A DNA stretch of 64,000 nt, taken from the NCBI GenBank assembly GCA_958450325.1, contig OY288247.1, forward strand, positions 59,771,701 to 59,835,700, written 5' to 3'. Both the position numbers and the translations under genes were made by a program. This DNA is from Agrostemma githago. Lineage: Eukaryota; Streptophyta; Magnoliopsida; Caryophyllales; Caryophyllaceae. Positions within the stretch are counted from its first letter, which is position 1; each line of letters opens with the position of its first letter. Positions 54,616 through 64,000 of the stretch are shown piece after piece. The notes beneath the pieces were generated by a model, which saw nothing but the letters and a program-made list of their open reading frames with translations, made no database searches and was not told the origin of the DNA.

Positions 54616-55523
54616 GCAAGGTGACTACGATCGTGCGAGACCTTAAACCAGCGTTGACCGGGAGGCAACCCGGGCTGTAAAACATTTGTACCTGCATTTA
54701 GTTAGTTAGAGCATATTTATTTTTCTGCATTTTAGATTTTTGTGCGGGTGAGAACGAGGGTCTAAAGGCTGAAATTGAGTTTTGCAGAGAACAGACTGCT
54801 GACGGAAAACTGGAATGGGTCGACAATTCTGGCAAAAATTGCGCATCTTGGCTGATTATTTCCGTTGCATAAGTCATATTTTCTCTCCTTACTCTTTTAC
54901 TTCAGTTCATTTTTTTTTGAAAAAAAAATAACCCTTAAACCCTATTCTCCCTCACTCCTCCCACCTACCCCCATTCTTAACATCCATCTTCTACCCATCA
55001 ATCTTCATCTTCAACCTTCTTACCCATCTCTCTTTCTCCATCCCAATCCTCTGACCTTGTCATATTTTGCTCTTTTCTTGTCTCTACTAGAAGTTGCTAC
55101 TATTTTCTTGCCAAATTAGTAAGTTTCCTTGTGTTCTTCGTAACTTGAAGTTGTTTTTCGTCTTCTGCCAGCATTTTCTGCTGTCCGTCGGGAGTCGCCG
55201 ACTATCAGAATAGTCGGGCGACTATTCTGATAGTCGGATGACTATTACGATAGTCGGACGACTATCGTTTCTGTCGGGCGATTTTTCGCGAATTCTGGGT
55301 TGGCGTTTTGCTAGATTTTAGAGTTTGAATTTCGGATTTTGACCTAGTTTTGTCTCAGATTTCTGCTATTACTCAATTTCCTTACCCAAGTTAATTGAAT
55401 TCTTTCACATTATCATGTTTTTATCCAAATTTCAGTTATGGAATTAGGGTTTTGATTTCAATTGATTTGGGGGTTTTTGTGTGAGTGGTACACTAGTCTG
55501 ATTCTTTGCTATTTAAGGTGGAA
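54616..55523 (+). other. Spacer between pol and ORF-1 of element B
   Basis: It contains the conserved Athila phrase TTGACCGGGAGGCAACCCGG (about 54653-54672), with inverted CCGGG/CCCGG, then a strongly C/T-rich stretch (54870-55090), a palindrome array (55190-55284) and an AT-rich leader to the ORF-1 ATG at 55524. The C/T-rich run followed by the array is consistent with a separate promoter for ORF-1 (inference). Confidence 0.75.
55190..55284. repeat. Palindrome array ATAGTCGGNCGACTAT, exact 20-bp period
   Basis: Five units start at 55190 (degenerate left arm), 55210, 55230, 55250 and 55270 (degenerate), exactly 20 bp apart. The centres vary (CC, GG, GA, GA, GG) while the arms ATAGTCG/CGACTAT are kept. 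Confidence 0.95.
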
Positions 55524-56219
55524 ATGGATGCAAACAGACAACGTCGGGAAAGCACAAGGCATCGGATCGACATTAGCCGGGAGTCAGCACCGACTCAGGA
55601 TCTCGTTCCACATTCCGAGCAGAGCATACCGGAATACCCCGACATTCGGTTTACCTCGGAAGATCAGAGGGAGCGCTTCGTCCAATTGGCAGCTCTTAAG
55701 GTAACCCCGACACGGTTTCTAGACCGTGAGGTCTTAACCATGTTCGACATTTATCAGCCTGTTGTAGACTTACTGAATGGTACTGGTATGAGTGGGCTTA
55801 TTTATATGCTTGAATTCACATATAAGGGTCTTACTCTAGAGTTTTTTAGTAGTTTTAATTTCTTTAGTGACACGAATTGGGACACACCATGCATTTTTTT
55901 AGACTCTTTAACACGAGTTTTTCTAGGACCGTTCGCGAGTTCGGTCAGCTTTTAGGTGTCACTAGCGAAGGGGACTCAATACATCCCCCTCGCCGTCTAG
56001 CCAACGAAATCTGGTCTTATATTTCTGGTCGTAATACGGGTCGTCAGCGGGGCAACGAAGTCCACCATCCGATACTGGCTTCGTCTATTAGGGTGCACCA
56101 TTTACGGACGTACGGAGCCGAACAATGTTAATGCTGATGAGTTGGAAAGTCTAGCCGGCTATCTTAACATTGATAGCGAGCGGCCATATGTCATGAATGT
56201 GGCCGCCCTTGTTGCCCAC
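55524..56219 (+). pseudogene. ATHILA ORF-1 family protein (element B), truncated
   Basis: Starts MDANRQRRESTRHR; then YPDIRFTSEDQRERFVQLAALKV, FLDREVLTMFDIYQPV, FFSSFNFF, and, after a frame change near 55900, FRLFNTSFSRTVREFGQLLGV, the ATHILA ORF-1 pattern also seen at 9008-9472. A further frame change near 56130 leads to LESLAGYLNIDSERPYVMN. The CACTA element starts at 56223, so the C-terminus is missing. Function unknown. Confidence 0.78.
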
Positions 56220-56249
56220 CATCACTACAAAAATCAAGCCGGAATAGCT

Positions 56250-56650
56250 TCGAACAAAAATCCAACGCAAATGGTTAAACTCCAACGCAAATTGCAGATT
56301 TCGTCGGATTATCCGACGCAAAAGGCCGCCATTTTAATTTGACGCAAAATTAATTTTTGTGTCGGCTAGTCCGACGCATGCACTTTGCGTTGACTTTGCG
56401 TCGGATAATCCGACGCTCCATACTGGGGGTCAATCCCTCAGTCAATGACCTCTGCGTCGGATTAGCCAACGCAATGGGCCCGGAGTGAACCCAGCCTGCG
56501 TCGGAGTAGCCGACGCAAATTCCAATCGACCGGCGAGATTGCGTCGGCTAATCCGACGCAGGCTGGGTTCACTCCGGGACCATTGCGTCGGCTAATCCGA
56601 CGCAACGTCTCCGGAAGATTCGCCTTTGCGTCGGCTAATCCGACGCAGGG
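56250..56650. repeat. CACTA subterminal palindromes, TGCGTCGG...CCGACGCA
   Basis: About seven copies of TGCGTCGG-N5-CCGACGCA or near variants (from about 56358, 56397, 56453, 56498, 56550, 56584 and 56627) and extra half copies. In En/Spm such motifs bind the element's TnpA-type protein. 56472-56504 and 56553-56585 also form a large inverted repeat (32 of 33 matches). Confidence 0.9.
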
Positions 56651-56821
56651 CTGGTTATAAATTGACGTCTACTTTTTGTTTTTAGATCCCCATATGCGCG
56701 AAATTAAACGACCTGCAATTACACCCCACTCCTACAACAAATAACAACAGGAGCACTACCCACATATAACAACAAATGACCCAATAACTCCAATCTAAGC
56801 GCCCGTACATATCTTCTTCGG

Positions 56822-56915
56822 TAAACTTCACAAAACTCAACAATACTTCACAAAACTTCACAGAACTCAACAAAACTCGACGAAACTCAACCAAACTCCA
56901 CAACACTCAACAATT
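56822..56915. repeat. Short tandem repeat ACTTCACAAAACTCAACA
   Basis: About six imperfect copies of a 14-16 bp unit made of ACTYMACRAAACTC, inside the CACTA element. Confidence 0.8.
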
Positions 56916-57056
56916 GAAAACCAGTGAACTGTTATAGAAAATGAAAATATATTACAAAGAAACCCGGTGGTGGGTTCACAATTCTATGTTGGAGTTGGAG
57001 AAATATTTGGGTTCACAACCATAGTCTAAGCAAGTAACATAAAAGAGATGAACTAC

Positions 57057-58557
57057 CTACGAAAGGGACTCAATCTGCTCCGACCCATGGGGATGACCAT
57101 CGTTGTTGTCGTCATTGTCGCGCCTACTCATGTGTGGTCCTCCACTGCAGCTCTCGATCTCCATGGCGAACCGTTCCCTCATCATCTGAATAATAAATCG
57201 GTCCTGCTCCTCACACCTCTTCTCTAATGTCTTCAGGCGCTCTTCTTGTCTTTGGAATTTATCATCCATGCGCTCGTTAACTGTGCGTTCCTGCGAGGCG
57301 GCGGTGGGGAGGTATGTGTCCGCAGATGGATCCTTACCACGATTCAGGCATGGGCGAAAGAGATCTTTCGCCACGTTACCTATCCCCCAGAACCTTTTCT
57401 TCTGGTTGTAGCCACCCGTGACATCGTGGAAGATCTTCAAGGTGTTGGGTGCCTGATCAGAAGCTCGTGCCTCCTCCACCGCTTTCTCATAGCTCTCCTG
57501 AAACAGCAACATGACACAGTGTTATAACTTTTAGAACAACACATACTATCACATCGTAATTTTCATGCCTAGTATATTTTTGAAAAACATTACTACTACT
57601 CACAACAATCTGCGGTCCTCGAGGGTCAATCCACTTGCCATCTTTCCCCTTCTTCGTCTTCTCCAAGAGCTGGACCGGGGATGCAGATGGACCCTTCATA
57701 TAACAGCATTAAAACTTTCAGCATTTATTTACCAATAGTATATATTGAATTATACTCAAACTGTTTACTTGTGTTATAAGCACTTACCAGTTGCGCGAAG
57801 GATATTGCTGCGCTCCTACTCCCAAGGCAGCTGGTGGGTTTGGCCACCCCGTCCACTTGCCCACCTCTCCTGTTCGACGACTTAATCGCCGACTTATTCT
57901 TGAAGTTTGGGTCGACAGCGTTCCTCTTCAGTACCTCCCACTTCTCTTGCGGAATCCATTCTGCCTTCTGAACCCTCGGGACAGCTCTCTGAAATATGTC
58001 GGTTATTTTCTTCTTTATCCGACTCTCATAGTCCGACCTGAGGTCGTACCCCAAGTCAATACGCACTCTCTTTTGTTTGTCAAAAAAAGATTTGTTAGCT
58101 ACAATTTAATGTATACATCGTGCAACGAAAACGTTAGAAACACAAATGAGATTATTACCGCGAAGTGCATATACATGGCTTCCCGAGCTTCCTGTGGCGC
58201 CTCCGTCCAGCTACGGTAGGCGCCAGGGGTAGACGCATATGTCATGGTTAGAGAATCCCACAGATAATCGGAGTAGGTCTTGTCCTCCCACCTACACAAG
58301 TAATTTATGATACTATGAAGCAAATTAATGAGTGAAAATATAGAAAACAACTGGTTACAACAACTTAAACTCACCAAGTAACGGTAGGGACTTTTCGCCG
58401 TGATAGGTAGGGTTTCCCAGGCGTCGCAACGCGTCGCCCCGACTTCTTGGACAGCGTCCCCACCTTCGACGATGTCAGGCCTAGGCATGTCCTCCTCCAT
58501 AGCATCAACATGGCTACTGCTCCCCGTCACCATCCCACTGCCACCTGACATAATCAC
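57057..58557 (-). CDS. CACTA Transposase_24-type protein (five exons)
   Basis: On the minus strand the pieces read: a start MIMSGGSG or MSGGSG (58557/58551) with an acidic N-terminus; an exon with WEDKTYSDYLWDSLTM and WTEAPQEAREAMYMHF; an exon with ITDIFQRAVPRVQKAEWIPQEKWEVLKR and FKNKSAIKSSNRR (the Ptta/En/Spm Transposase_24 pattern); a short exon with GKWIDPRGPQIV; and a last exon beginning ESYEKAVEEAR, containing GIGNVAKDLFRP and a coiled-coil-like RMDDKFQRQEERLKTLEKRCEEQ, ending IESLS. GT/AG borders fit (for example the donor after FAQL, the acceptor before ESYEK). I see no stop within the exons. In the family this is the second CACTA gene, thought to bind the element ends. Exon borders are by eye. 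Confidence 0.75.
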
Positions 58558-58784
58558 GTCTACAAAATATGTTTGCGCAAAGTTAAACTGTAGAGTCAGT
58601 TAGCTTAGGGTTAACCAGGAATTTCATTGATTACCAAAATAGTCTCCAATTACAAATAAATAAATTACAACTTATACTGAATAAGATACAAACAACTACA
58701 TAATTGCTAATTATCGTCACTATCACTGTCCGCGTCGGTGTGCGCTTCAATGAACCCCTCTTCCCCGTCTTCATCATCATCGTC

Positions 58785-61568
58785 CTAGTCACTATTCACC
58801 TCATCGACGACCAACTCTTCCTCATCACCCTCTCCCTCAGGAACAATCCAGTCGGCAAATTCGTCGTCCTTCCCTTCAGCACCAGCAACTTCAACTAAAT
58901 ATTCTTCCTCATTGACGTCATTGTCTTCGATCAGAATTGATGACATTGGCTGATTAGTACCAACTACACTCTCTTGGTAGACGTCATCGTCGATGATAGA
59001 ATTATCAACTTGTGATCTTGCCTTGATTTTGAAAACCGCAGACCAATTCGTACTCTTTTTTCCCTTCGGGTAAGGTGCATAGCAGACTTGATCGAGTTGA
59101 TACGCCAACACAAAAGGGTTGTGCCCTCGCAGTTTTCTCGTCAGGTCGACATCCACAAGTTTGTACAACTCATGAACAATGACTCCGTGCGAGGAGTTGT
59201 CGATCCAATCACATTTGAACAGTACGGCCTTGCACTTTTTGTTGTTGTCGTAGTAGTCGAGCCGATCACCTCGACTAGGGTTCCATAGTAATCTGACCCT
59301 TTGGTGGACAACACACATACGCCATTGCTTTTGGTCAGTTTTGGAACGTCAACACCCTCGACAAATGCACGGAACTTGTACCCGTTAATTGTATATCGCC
59401 TCCAAGTTCTGACTCGTGAAGACGGCCCATTGACTAGAGGTCTTACCATGGGATTCTCCAGCGCTTCAGCCTATTGTGAAGGTAAAATACGTCAACAAAC
59501 AATGCAATTAAATTTTCGCCCAAACACATACACAATTTGTAATGATCATTCAAATAGCATTTCAACATACTTGAGTACGTAGCTAGGAGGGAAACAGTGA
59601 CTCATATTTGACCCAAACATCGTCAGATGTTGTCACTTGCGCGTGTTCTGCCATAATGAAAGCCTCGAATTTCCTGAAATGGTTAGCAGTTGTAGTTAAT
59701 CACACATACTACCAATTATGAGGAGGGTATGATGTACGTGAGTTACTTACTCCTCGTACGGTCTGATGACAGTGCCACAGTTTCTCAGAACGTAGGAGTG
59801 TGCCTGCTTGTACTCGACATCGGGTCAACCACCTCTTCTTACATTTTCCAGTGCTGCTTCCAACGTCAGTCTGAAAGGGTTCCACCTTTATGTGGTGGTC
59901 TTCAGTTTCATGCACACCCACGTCCAGGTCTTTGGATTTTGTGTCAACGTGCTCTTCGAAGTAGAAGGAGCAGAAGTTTGATGTCTCCTCTAACAAATAC
60001 GCATTGCATATTGAACCCTCAACACGTGCTTTGTTACCAAATTTTTTTCAAATGGTTTAAGAACCTGCAAAATAAAATGGTGGCGGCTCATGTAAGACTT
60101 ACTTGGTAATCAATACACGGAAAGTCATACTAAGGAGAGTTGAGGACGTCACCTTTCAAATGGGTACATCCACCGGTACTGAACTGGACCGCAAACCCTT
60201 GCCTCATACGGCAAGTGAAGTGGGAGATGCTCCATCGAGTTGAAGAATGACGGAGGAAATATTTTCTCCAACTTGCAAAGGATCTCGGGAATATTGTTCT
60301 CCGGCCGATTCATGGACTCGACTGACACCATAGTGGAACACAAATCACGGAAGAACTGACTGATCTCTGTCAATGCATTCCACGTGTTCGTTGGCACCAG
60401 CTACTTCAAAGCTACTGGCATCAAGCGCGCCATAAACACGTGACAGTCGTGGCTTTTCATGCCATGCAAAATTAACTTTGACTGGTCCACACATCGGGAT
60501 AAGTCGATGCGTAACCATCCGGGAACTTCAAACCACCCACCCAATCGCACAAAGCCTTCCTTTCTTTTTGTCCATAACAAACATTGACAACTTGGGTCGC
60601 CCAAGACACAGTTCCTTGAAATCGGCTTTGCCTTTTGGTTCGAAGGTTGTCTTGTTTGGTACATCCATTACGGTGTTGATAATCTGCTCAAAGAAATTCT
60701 TCTCGATATGCATAACATCAAGGTTGTGTCTGATAAGCAGAGTGTGCCAGTACGGAAGTTCCCAGAATATGCTCTGCTTCCACCAACCTTCCTTCTTGTC
60801 TTTCAGTTTTTTCAACTGTTGGTGAGTAGCGTGTACTATTGTAGGGTACTTCTGGACATCTGCCCATATCTCATCGCCTGATAACCGTTTACATGAGATC
60901 CTACTTTCATTGGGTTATTTTTTCAGGAAACTCTTACAGTTATGCCTAAATGGATGGTCGGAAGGTAGAAACTGTTTGTGACAGTCAAACCAAGACACCT
61001 TTCCGCTATTTTTAAGCCAAAAGGATTTTTGGTCCTTCGCTTGACAGTAAGGACAAGCACGGTAACCCGTTGTACTCCAACCAGACAACATCCCGTAAGC
61101 TGGGAAGTCGTTGATGGTCCACATTAATGCAGCCCTTAAATTGAAACTACTCTTCCTCGACACATCGTACGTGTAAACCCAATTATCCCACAAACTTTTT
61201 AACTCCTCAACAAGAGGTTGGAAATACACGTCCATATTGGCTTTCGGGTTCCTAGGGCCATGAACAATAAGTGACAGGAGCATAAATTGTCTCTTATTGC
61301 ATAACCACGGAGGTAGGTTGTACGGTGTCAAAATAACCGGCCAACATGAGTACGACTTGCCAAACTGGCGGTACGGTGAGAAACCATCTGTGCAGAAACC
61401 CAAACATACGTTGCGCGGCTCTTTCGAGAACTCGGGATGTTTGACATCAAATGTCTTCCAAGCTTCACCGTCGCTAGGGTGTGTCATCATACCACTAACC
61501 CTTATTTTGGAGTTACTGTGGTGCCAACTCATCTCGGCCGCAATTTTCTTTGTCGCATACAGTCTTTG
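58785..61568 (-). pseudogene. CACTA TNP2 transposase, N-terminus missing
   Basis: Minus strand, from the LTR junction: FCTDGFSPYRQFGKSYSCWPVILTPYNLPP region (61330-61440), NDFPAYGMLSGWSTTGYRACPYC, then LPYWHTLLIRHNLDVMHIEKNF (Transposase_21 core), LHGMKSHDCHVFMARLMP, the DUF4218 end GPVQYRWMYPFER, an intron, a segment with SICNAYLLEETSNFCSFYFEEHV, and DUF4216 (AVLFKCDWIDNSSHGV, NPFVLAYQLDQVCYAPYP) with an acidic tail. TAA at 60915, a frame change near 60560, a TAG near 60400 and another frame change near 60030 break it. TNP2 catalyses excision when intact. Confidence 0.85.
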
Positions 61569-64000
61569 TGTAACACCCGCTATTTTCCTAGCATTTTTAT
61601 CATTTCCGTTATGACTTCGTCATAACTCTGTCACATTTCGGCCTTATGTTTCATCATTATTCAAAGCTCTATTTTCATTTTTGAGTCTAATGGTATTTAT
61701 TTTTATTTTCAAAGATTTAATTCTTTTAAATCTATTTATTTGATTTTCTTCGTAAACTAATTATTTTTCTGCGATGAATTCTACTTCTCTACGAATTAAC
61801 GTTTTTAAACTCGGAATTAAGTTATTTCTTTTCCTACAAATGTCAAGATATATTTATATAATATTTTCAACTAAGAAATATTTTTATTTACAAATATTTG
61901 GCCTTTAATGATTTTATTACGAAGTTTGGTAAATAATTATTTTCGAACGCGCGGTTTATTCGAATTGCTTTGAAATTCTTTTGATAATTTTACGATTCTT
62001 ATTTTTAAGCAACCTACAATTGAAAGAAACACTTTGTACTCCTTTTTGGACCGTGACACCCATGGTCACACACTTTCACATTTTTTTTAACACTTGTTTT
62101 ATAACTTGATTAAGGCCTTAGATATTTTATTTTCCTACAATTATTTTTAGACTTATTGCAAGACTCTTCACACTTCCTCCTTATTCATTTTGGCTGGTGG
62201 TTTTGGATGGATTTAACATATTTTTATCATTTTTAAAAGTCCACATTCATTCTCTCATCTCATCATTTTCTTTCATTCATTTTCATTCAACCACATTAAA
62301 CAAAAATACTCTTCATTTCCTCCATATTGGCTGTGAGTTTCAGCCATATTTTCCAGGCATATTTTGTCTCAAATCGAGTCTTGATCGTCTCATTTTCATC
62401 TCCGAATTAATCGTTATTTTGTTCCCTTCGTTAAGGTAATAATCGATGTTGTTTTCGATCGTTATTTGCCTTGATTTTTATTAGTTTTCTCATGGTATTT
62501 TTCTGCCATGATTTTCGTGTTTGGTAGGATTTGTGGAAGATCTCGAGGCCAACGAATATATTATTGATTCAGATTTGGATTAGAGGTAACGTCGATGTTA
62601 CTCGGTATTTCATGATTTTTATTGTGTATTTGCATGTATATATTTTTATGTTTTGTTTTGGCAATATATGTATGTCATAAAATCTGGAAAAATTTTAAAA
62701 GTTGAAAATTTGCATGTTTCGGCATTTTTATAGCTTTTACGAGATTAACGATTAAATCGTCATATTAGTTTGTAAAATCGTAATATTCGGCCTAAACATA
62801 TAATATATGTTTATATTCTGTAAAAATGTTGTTTTTGATGATTTTTAATAATTTAGTATTTTTCTGATATTTTAGTTATCGATTATTGAATTATTACCGT
62901 TTACGGACAAAAACGATTAAAAGCCGATTTTTAGTTCTAGTACTTAAACATTTTATTTTAATCTGATTTTTGACGTGGTGAAACTTTCTGATGAAATAGA
63001 ATTTTATGAATCTTTTCATAATTTTTCGGAATTGTTAAGTGGATGAATTAATTAATCACTTTAAATCATCGTTTATCGTTAAAACCGTGTTTGTCATTTA
63101 AATTCTCGATTTCTGGTCCTATAATTAAATCTGGAAAAAATGTGATTCTGATGATTTCATATTAAAATGTAATTTTATGATTTTTAGTGCCTTAATAAAT
63201 GTTCGTAACGATAAGTTTTATTAGTGGAATCGTTAATTGTGAAAACGGGTTTTAAAGACGGTTTTGACGGGATTTATTAAATCTGGAATTTTTGGAAATC
63301 TTGAAAAATGGTAGATTCTGGAAAATCATGATTTTTAGGTTTAATAATAATTTTTGGATATTAACACCTAAATCGTTTTGTAATTACTATTTTTATTAAT
63401 CGTTATTGTCGAGATTGGACGATTAACGAGAAAACGCTTTAAAAACCGAGATTTAGGATTCTGGAAAATTTTCTTTTCTGGACAGAATGTCTATAAATAT
63501 ATTTTAACTATTTTACGTAATTTTTGTACTATTTATTAAAGTCTTTAATTAATAAGTATTGATTTTCGGACAAATTGTCATTTATCGTTAAAATGCTTTG
63601 TCTTACCTAAAAGAATTATTTTTCCAGCAATTTTGAAAGTATTTAAATCTGAAACTTTAAGAGTTAAATCATCTCTTAACATATTCTAAATATATTCAAT
63701 GGTTTAATTAAATAAAAGACGTTAAAAGATTTAATTTGACATTTGCCGTAAAATTCTATTGGGAAATTCCCATCTGTACCCTCTAAGTTTTCACTTTTTC
63801 CAGTTGTACCCCTACGTATTAGAAATTATCAACTGTACCCCTAAACTTAATTAATTAGTCTCAAGCGTGACTAAACTAGGATTAGCCGTCAATTATGCTG
63901 TTAAGTGCCAACTTTGATGAAATGACATGTAATTTATCTTTTTTTTTTAATTTCTTTTCCCTCCAAAGTGTTACTTTCCTTCTCCCTCTAAATTCTCCCT
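61569..64000 (+). repeat. Tekay-like LTR, cut by window end
   Basis: It begins TGTAACACCCGC, like the LTRs at 3784 and 49331 (minus), and interrupts the CACTA TNP2 frame. It is at least 2.4 kb, AT-rich and non-coding. The phrase GTTACTCGGTATTTCATGA (about 62597) resembles the region near 4770 of the first LTR. The right end, PBS and target duplication are outside the window. Orientation is inferred from the start sequence. Confidence 0.8.
63763..64000 (+). other. Possible nested element end
   Basis: GGGAAATTCCCATCTGTACCC at 63761 opens a stretch with repeated TGTACCCCTA phrases (63806, 63834) unlike the AT-rich LTR before it. It resembles the end of a MULE- or MITE-like element, but the other end is not in the window. 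Confidence 0.35.

Larger units (their letters stand above)
56223..61568 (-). mobile_element. CACTA (En/Spm) transposon, truncated
   Basis: The end CACTACAAAAA at 56223 is preceded by CAT (56220-56222), a possible 3-bp target duplication. Subterminal palindromes follow, then two minus-strand genes: a Transposase_24-type gene and TNP2. The other end is not in the window because a Tekay-like LTR starts at 61569 inside the TNP2 gene. It lies in ORF-1 of Athila B. Confidence 0.9.

Noticed and set aside
55190..55284. CRISPR-like regular repeat
   Set aside because: Plant DNA, 20-bp period without spacers, no cas genes; a palindrome array fits better.
62197..62439. 80-codon frame in the last LTR
   Set aside because: Inside a long AT-rich LTR; Phe/Ile/Ser-rich composition as expected by chance.

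Overview
This is nuclear DNA of a flowering plant. The evidence is one spliced host gene with plant-type introns (a YIP4-type Golgi/TGN protein, 26.3-32.9 kb), plant LTR-retrotransposon lineages (Tekay-like, Athila-like, Ogre/Tat-like), a CACTA element, a hAT element, an L1-type LINE and Stowaway MITEs. Frequent ACGGAGTA/TACTCCGT words and the repeat types suggest a eudicot, perhaps Caryophyllales; this is a guess, not a proof. Nearly everything except YIP4 is nested transposable-element sequence.

Layout. 1-6597: a Tekay-like LTR element with no coding capacity (5' LTR cut by the window edge, complete 2.8 kb 3' LTR). 7.2-22.1 kb: a minus-strand Athila-like element (A) with LTR, PBS, gag, protease and a degenerate ATHILA ORF-1, but no reverse transcriptase or integrase and no 3' LTR. 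It is interrupted by an Ogre-like insertion with a folded-back end (12230-16001, TSD ATCCT) and, inside its LTR, by a hAT transposon (17486-20725). Element A itself sits in the 3' end of a plus-strand Athila (D) whose 3' LTR is 22397-23901. 24.2-26.0 kb: rearranged Ogre-like LTR pieces. 26.3-32.9 kb: YIP4, with MITEs in its introns. 33.3-42.4 kb: a minus-strand LINE split by a MITE and by a complete 6.7 kb non-autonomous Athila-like element (C, 35108-41837, TSD CTTCT) that encodes only a Gag-like protein. 42.4-43.5 kb: an Ogre-like LTR fragment. 43.5-46.9 kb: mostly featureless AT-rich DNA with a PPR fragment. 46932-49331: a solo LTR (TSD CAAGT). 49.6-56.2 kb: a 5'-truncated plus-strand Athila (B) with gag, protease, RT/RNase H, integrase and ORF-1, all mutated. 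56223-61568: a minus-strand CACTA element with an apparently intact Transposase_24-type gene and a broken TNP2, cut by another Tekay-like LTR that starts at 61569 and runs out of the window.

Two unexplained structural themes stand out. First, the solo LTR carries about twelve hairpins that share a constant 9-nt centre (TGTAACTGA on the + strand) but have different, mutually complementary arms, on the transcribed side of the LTR TATA box. Second, several Athila and Ogre-like LTRs carry arrays of short palindromes just upstream of the TATA box, and both Athila elements with an ORF-1 carry one just upstream of ORF-1. Each family has its own palindrome, but the spacing is often 20, 21, 30 or 61 bp, that is, whole helical turns. 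In element B the same palindromic word also occurs inside gag, as an in-frame peptide repeat. Both are proposals from reading the sequence and need genome-wide comparison.
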